Position numbers and translations under genes: made by a program. From assembly GCF_034424625.1 (NCBI RefSeq), contig NZ_CP139976.1, positions 4,340,001-4,404,000 of the forward strand: a DNA stretch of 64,000 nucleotides, written 5' to 3'. How positions within the stretch are numbered: position 1 is the stretch's first letter; every line of letters starts with the position of its first letter. A model generated the notes under the pieces. The model was not told where the DNA came from. It worked only from the letters and a program-made list of their open reading frames with translations, and did no database searches. Source of the DNA: Janthinobacterium lividum. GTDB taxonomy: Bacteria; Pseudomonadota; Gammaproteobacteria; Burkholderiales; Burkholderiaceae_D. Positions 61,566 to 64,000 of this stretch are shown piece by piece.

Positions 61566-62864
61566 TTAGTGCAGCTTGACCTGCGGCGTGCTACGCTTGA
61601 TCAGGAAACGGCCCATGGCCATGACGGCCGTGCGCACGCTGCCCAGCACGGCATTGTGGTGCATCAGGTGCAGGCTGACATACATCATGCGCGCGACAAA
61701 CCCCTCGACGAACCAGCTCAGGCCCTTCAGGGAACCCATCAGGGTGCCGACCGAGGTGGTGCGGCCAAACGACACGAGCGAACCGTAGTCCAGGTATTCG
61801 TACGGCTTCGTTTGCGGCGGCTTGCCCTTGGCTTGCAGCAGGAACGTTTTCAGCAGGTAATCGGCTTGCTGGTGGGCCGCCTGGGCGCGCGGGGGAACCA
61901 GCTTGCCATCGGGCCCCGTGCAGGCGGCGCAGTCGCCGAGCGCGAAAATATTCGCGTGGCCCTGCACATTGAGCATGCCCGTCACTTCCAGCTGGCCGGC
62001 GCGGTTGGTCGGCAGTCCCAGGGTGGACAGGAATTCCGGCGCGCGGATGCCGGCGGCCCACACGCAGATGTCGGCCGCATAGCTGGTGCCGCTGGCCACC
62101 GTCACCTTGTCGGCTTCGATCGTGGTGACGCGCGTGTCGGTCACCACCGTGATGCCATGTTTATGCAGCAGTTTCGAGGCGGCGATGGACACGCGCTCGG
62201 GCAGCGGCGCCAAGATGCGCGGCGCCCCTTCGAGCAGGGTGATGCGCACATCCTTGATGGCATTGAGATTCTGGAAGCCATACGCGGCATACACGCCGCT
62301 CGCTTCGCGCAATTCGGCCGCCAGTTCCACGCCCGTGGCGCCGCCGCCGATGATGACGATGTCGACACCGGGATGGCCCGCGTCGCCCTGGCGCTGCTCG
62401 GCCATGGCCAGCAGTTTCAGCAGGGTCAACCGGAAACGTTCGGCATCTTCCGTGGCATTCAGGGAAATCGTGTTTTCCTGGGCGCCGGGCACGCCGAAGT
62501 AATTCGACGTGCTGCCCACGGCCAGCACCAGCTGGTCGTAGCTGACAGTGCGCTGCGGCAGCAGCTGCTCATCCTTGTCGGTGGCGATGGCGCCCACGGT
62601 GAGGCTGTTCGACGCGGCGTCGAGCCCGATCAAAGGACCATAGACATAGGTAAAACCATTGTCATGCGCCAGCATCTGGTACGACAGGCCCTCTTGATGA
62701 ATGTCCAGGGTGCCGGCCGCCACTTCATGCAGCGAAGGCTTCCAGATATGGTACAGCCGGCTGTCGACCAGGGTGACCTGGCCGGCGCCGAGCTTGCGGC
62801 TGAGTTTGCAGGCCAGCTCCAGGCCGCCTGCTCCTCCCCCTACGATAACGATTTTACTGTGCAA
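61566..62864 (-). CDS. ndh: Type II NADH:quinone oxidoreductase (NDH-2)
   Basis: 432 aa. Two dinucleotide folds: IVIVGGGAGGLELACKLSRK (FAD) and VDIVIIGGGATGVELAAELR (NADH), plus the second FAD contact NIFALGDCAACTGPDGKLVP and the quinone-side AQAAHQQADYLL. The C-terminus has the membrane-binding amphipathic region (GLSWFVEGFVARMMYVSLHL) typical of NDH-2. It passes electrons from NADH to quinone without pumping protons. The start is 15 nt after the stop of an exported protein gene, so the two may be co-transcribed; a ribosome site AGGAGGATC precedes the ATG. Confidence 0.9.
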   Translation of the reverse strand: MHSKIVIVGGGAGGLELACKLSRKLGAGQVTLVDSRLYHIWKPSLHEVAAGTLDIHQEGLSYQMLAHDNGFTYVYGPLIGLDAASNSLTVGAIATDKDEQLLPQRTVSYDQLVLAVGSTSNYFGVPGAQENTISLNATEDAERFRLTLLKLLAMAEQRQGDAGHPGVDIVIIGGGATGVELAAELREASGVYAAYGFQNLNAIKDVRITLLEGAPRILAPLPERVSIAASKLLHKHGITVVTDTRVTTIEADKVTVASGTSYAADICVWAAGIRAPEFLSTLGLPTNRAGQLEVTGMLNVQGHANIFALGDCAACTGPDGKLVPPRAQAAHQQADYLLKTFLLQAKGKPPQTKPYEYLDYGSLVSFGRTTSVGTLMGSLKGLSWFVEGFVARMMYVSLHLMHHNAVLGSVRTAVMAMGRFLIKRSTPQVKLH

Positions 62865-62879
62865 AGATCCTCCTGCGTG

Positions 62880-63371
62880 TTAATCCCTGTGCCCGTTGCC
62901 ATTGCCGTGACCATTGCCATGGCCCTTGCCCGGCTTGTTGTCATGCTTGTCGCGCTTGTCATCATGCTTGTCAAAGTGCTTGTCATGCTTGTTGTCATGA
63001 CGGCCGCGGTCGCCGTAATCGGGACGGCCATGGTCGCCATGCATCTGGCGGTAACGGGGCACATATTGGTTGTTATACCAACTATCCTGGACGAAATATA
63101 CCTCTTGGTTACAGGCATTATACTTGCGGCAGTGCTTCGACCAGTTTTTCGCATGGCCGGGCGGCACGCGCAGATAAATGGGGCGCGCCGAATAGTATTG
63201 CGGGCGCTGCACGATGACGGGCTGGGCATAGATCAATTGCGGCGCTGGATAGTCGCCTATGTCAATGCGTCCGTAAAAGCCCGGCTGGCCGACGGTGACG
63301 GAGACGCCAACCTGGGCGACGGCAGCGGTAGCGGCCGACAGCAAGACGGCGGCGAGAATCAGGGTTTTCAT
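62880..63371 (-). CDS. Exported protein with His/Asp/Lys-rich tail
   Basis: 163 aa. Signal peptide (KTLILAAVLLSAATAAVAQ). The middle has YYSARPIYLRVPPGHAKNWS, KHCRKYNACNQEVYFVQDSW (paired Cys, probably a disulfide), a block common in uncharacterised betaproteobacterial exported proteins. The last ~50 residues are low complexity, with repeats of DKHD, DKRD and GHGNGHGN, suited to metal binding or disorder. The start at 63371 follows AGGAGTGTCCCC. It lies directly upstream of ndh. Confidence 0.75.
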   Translation of the reverse strand: MKTLILAAVLLSAATAAVAQVGVSVTVGQPGFYGRIDIGDYPAPQLIYAQPVIVQRPQYYSARPIYLRVPPGHAKNWSKHCRKYNACNQEVYFVQDSWYNNQYVPRYRQMHGDHGRPDYGDRGRHDNKHDKHFDKHDDKRDKHDNKPGKGHGNGHGNGNGHRD

Positions 63372-63464
63372 GGGGACACTCCTTTTATCAGTTATGCCGC
63401 AATTGTAGACCTTGTACAACCAACTGTTTGTTCGCAAGGACACATAAGGAAAGCCGTGGCAATC

Positions 63465-64000
63465 TCACCACAGCTTACCCAAAGGCACGACCAGGCCGCT
63501 GAACAGCGACCAGTCCGGCGACGCCGCCGTCACACCGCGCGCCAAGCCGATATCGATGGCCAGCCGCGGCGTGGGACTGTAGGTGGCGGCCAACAAGAGC
63601 TGCGCCGTGGCCGGCGCGCCGCGCAAGCGCGTGCCCGACACTTCCGCCGTGGCGCCCCAGCGGTCGCTGACGGGCGTGGAAAAGGAGGTCGCCCAGCCCG
63701 TTTGCACCCTGCCCGCGCCAGGGTCGGATGCCCCCAGGCGCGTGGCGTTCAGGTTGGCATCCACGTGCACGGCGCCCAGGTCGCGGCTGAGAATGCCGTT
63801 CAGCGACACGTCGCTCTTGCCGCTGCCGATGCTGTCCTTGGCTGTCGGCAACTTCCAGCCCAGCTCCAGACCCAGTGCCGTGGCGCTGTCGAGCAAAAAG
63901 GCCCGCTTGAGCACGACCGTCGTGTCGCCCACGCCCGTTTCGCGCCGGCCCCTTGCGTCGCGCGCGCGCACGAAGCCCTCGCCTTCCAGCAGCACGCCCC
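63465..64000 (-). CDS. Outer-membrane MetA-pathway-like transporter (5' end beyond window)
   Basis: Partial: about 178 C-terminal codons, open to the right edge. Alternating amphipathic strands (TALGLELGWKLPTAKDSIGS, VDANLNATRLGASDPG, ATAQLLLAATYSPTPRLAID, closing with SLFSGLVVPLGKLW) form a small outer-membrane beta-barrel of the kind annotated as 'phenol_MetA_deg' transporters. The aromatic/hydrophobic C-terminal residue Trp fits outer-membrane insertion. Substrate unknown. Confidence 0.65.
   Translation of the reverse strand, partial: GVLLEGEGFVRARDARGRRETGVGDTTVVLKRAFLLDSATALGLELGWKLPTAKDSIGSGKSDVSLNGILSRDLGAVHVDANLNATRLGASDPGAGRVQTGWATSFSTPVSDRWGATAEVSGTRLRGAPATAQLLLAATYSPTPRLAIDIGLARGVTAASPDWSLFSGLVVPLGKLW

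Overview
The window is GC-rich, densely packed DNA (apart from one A/T-rich patch) that looks like the chromosome of a betaproteobacterium of the Oxalobacteraceae type (Janthinobacterium/Massilia/Duganella-like). This is inferred from overall gene style, abundant hybrid sensor kinases, a Ku/LigD repair pair and a type VI secretion locus; no rRNA or marker gene fixes the taxon. Many neighbouring genes overlap by 4 nt (ATGA), so translational coupling is the rule here. No insertion sequence, prophage, CRISPR array or replication origin was seen.

Layout. 1-5.2 kb: two tandem, translationally coupled membrane histidine kinases (the first cut by the window edge). 5.3-15.5 kb: a partial type VI secretion (T6SS) island with baseplate genes tssK, tssF and tssG, a PAAR tip, a VgrG spike, a PGAP1-like Tle4-type phospholipase effector and its Tli4-type periplasmic immunity protein; the sheath, tube, membrane-complex and ATPase genes are not in the window. 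15.6-19.5 kb: a GNAT, then a leftward operon of a SulP transporter followed by small immunity-like genes (Imm1-like, DUF2750), and a TetR regulator. 19.6-26.4 kb: an SDR oxidoreductase coupled to ku, a three-PAS hybrid kinase, and ligD (end joining). 26.5-32.3 kb: four Asr-like Ala/Lys-rich exported proteins in two places, three of the gene upstream regions sharing an RstA/CpxR-like direct repeat, with a DUF2157 / DUF4401-GDYXXLXY membrane pair and a serine hydrolase between them. 32.3-39.2 kb: a fasciclin protein and a complete RND efflux operon (adaptor, pump, outer-membrane channel) behind a promoter covered by a palindrome.

39.3-44.8 kb: a hydrolase-fold protein lacking its catalytic Ser and His, coupled to a small exported protein; a LysR regulator coupled to a D-2-hydroxyacid dehydrogenase and an unknown gene; DUF1993 and an unknown gene; a PHB-depolymerase-like esterase. 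44.9-48.3 kb: one leftward five-gene unit (GNAT, SMI1/KNR4-like, GNAT, response regulator, histidine kinase). 48.4-53.8 kb: CPBP protease, unknown gene, P-loop kinase, FMN hydroxyacid oxidase, phytanoyl-CoA dioxygenase-like enzyme with a divergent AraC regulator. 53.8-54.5 kb: four identical tRNA-Arg(ACG) genes on the minus strand in two transcription units. 54.9-60.2 kb: signalling genes (PAS-PAS-GAF hybrid kinase, REC-GGDEF cyclase, NarL-type kinase) and a small unknown protein. 60.3-64 kb: unknown protein, DUF6265-like protein, NDH-2 NADH dehydrogenase behind a His/Asp/Lys-tailed exported protein, and the 3' part of a MetA-like outer-membrane protein.

Most striking points: the baseplate-plus-spike-only T6SS island with an effector/immunity pair of different base composition; the Asr-like paralogues with a shared upstream architecture; the coupled pseudo-hydrolase; and the toxin-less immunity-like operon behind a SulP transporter.
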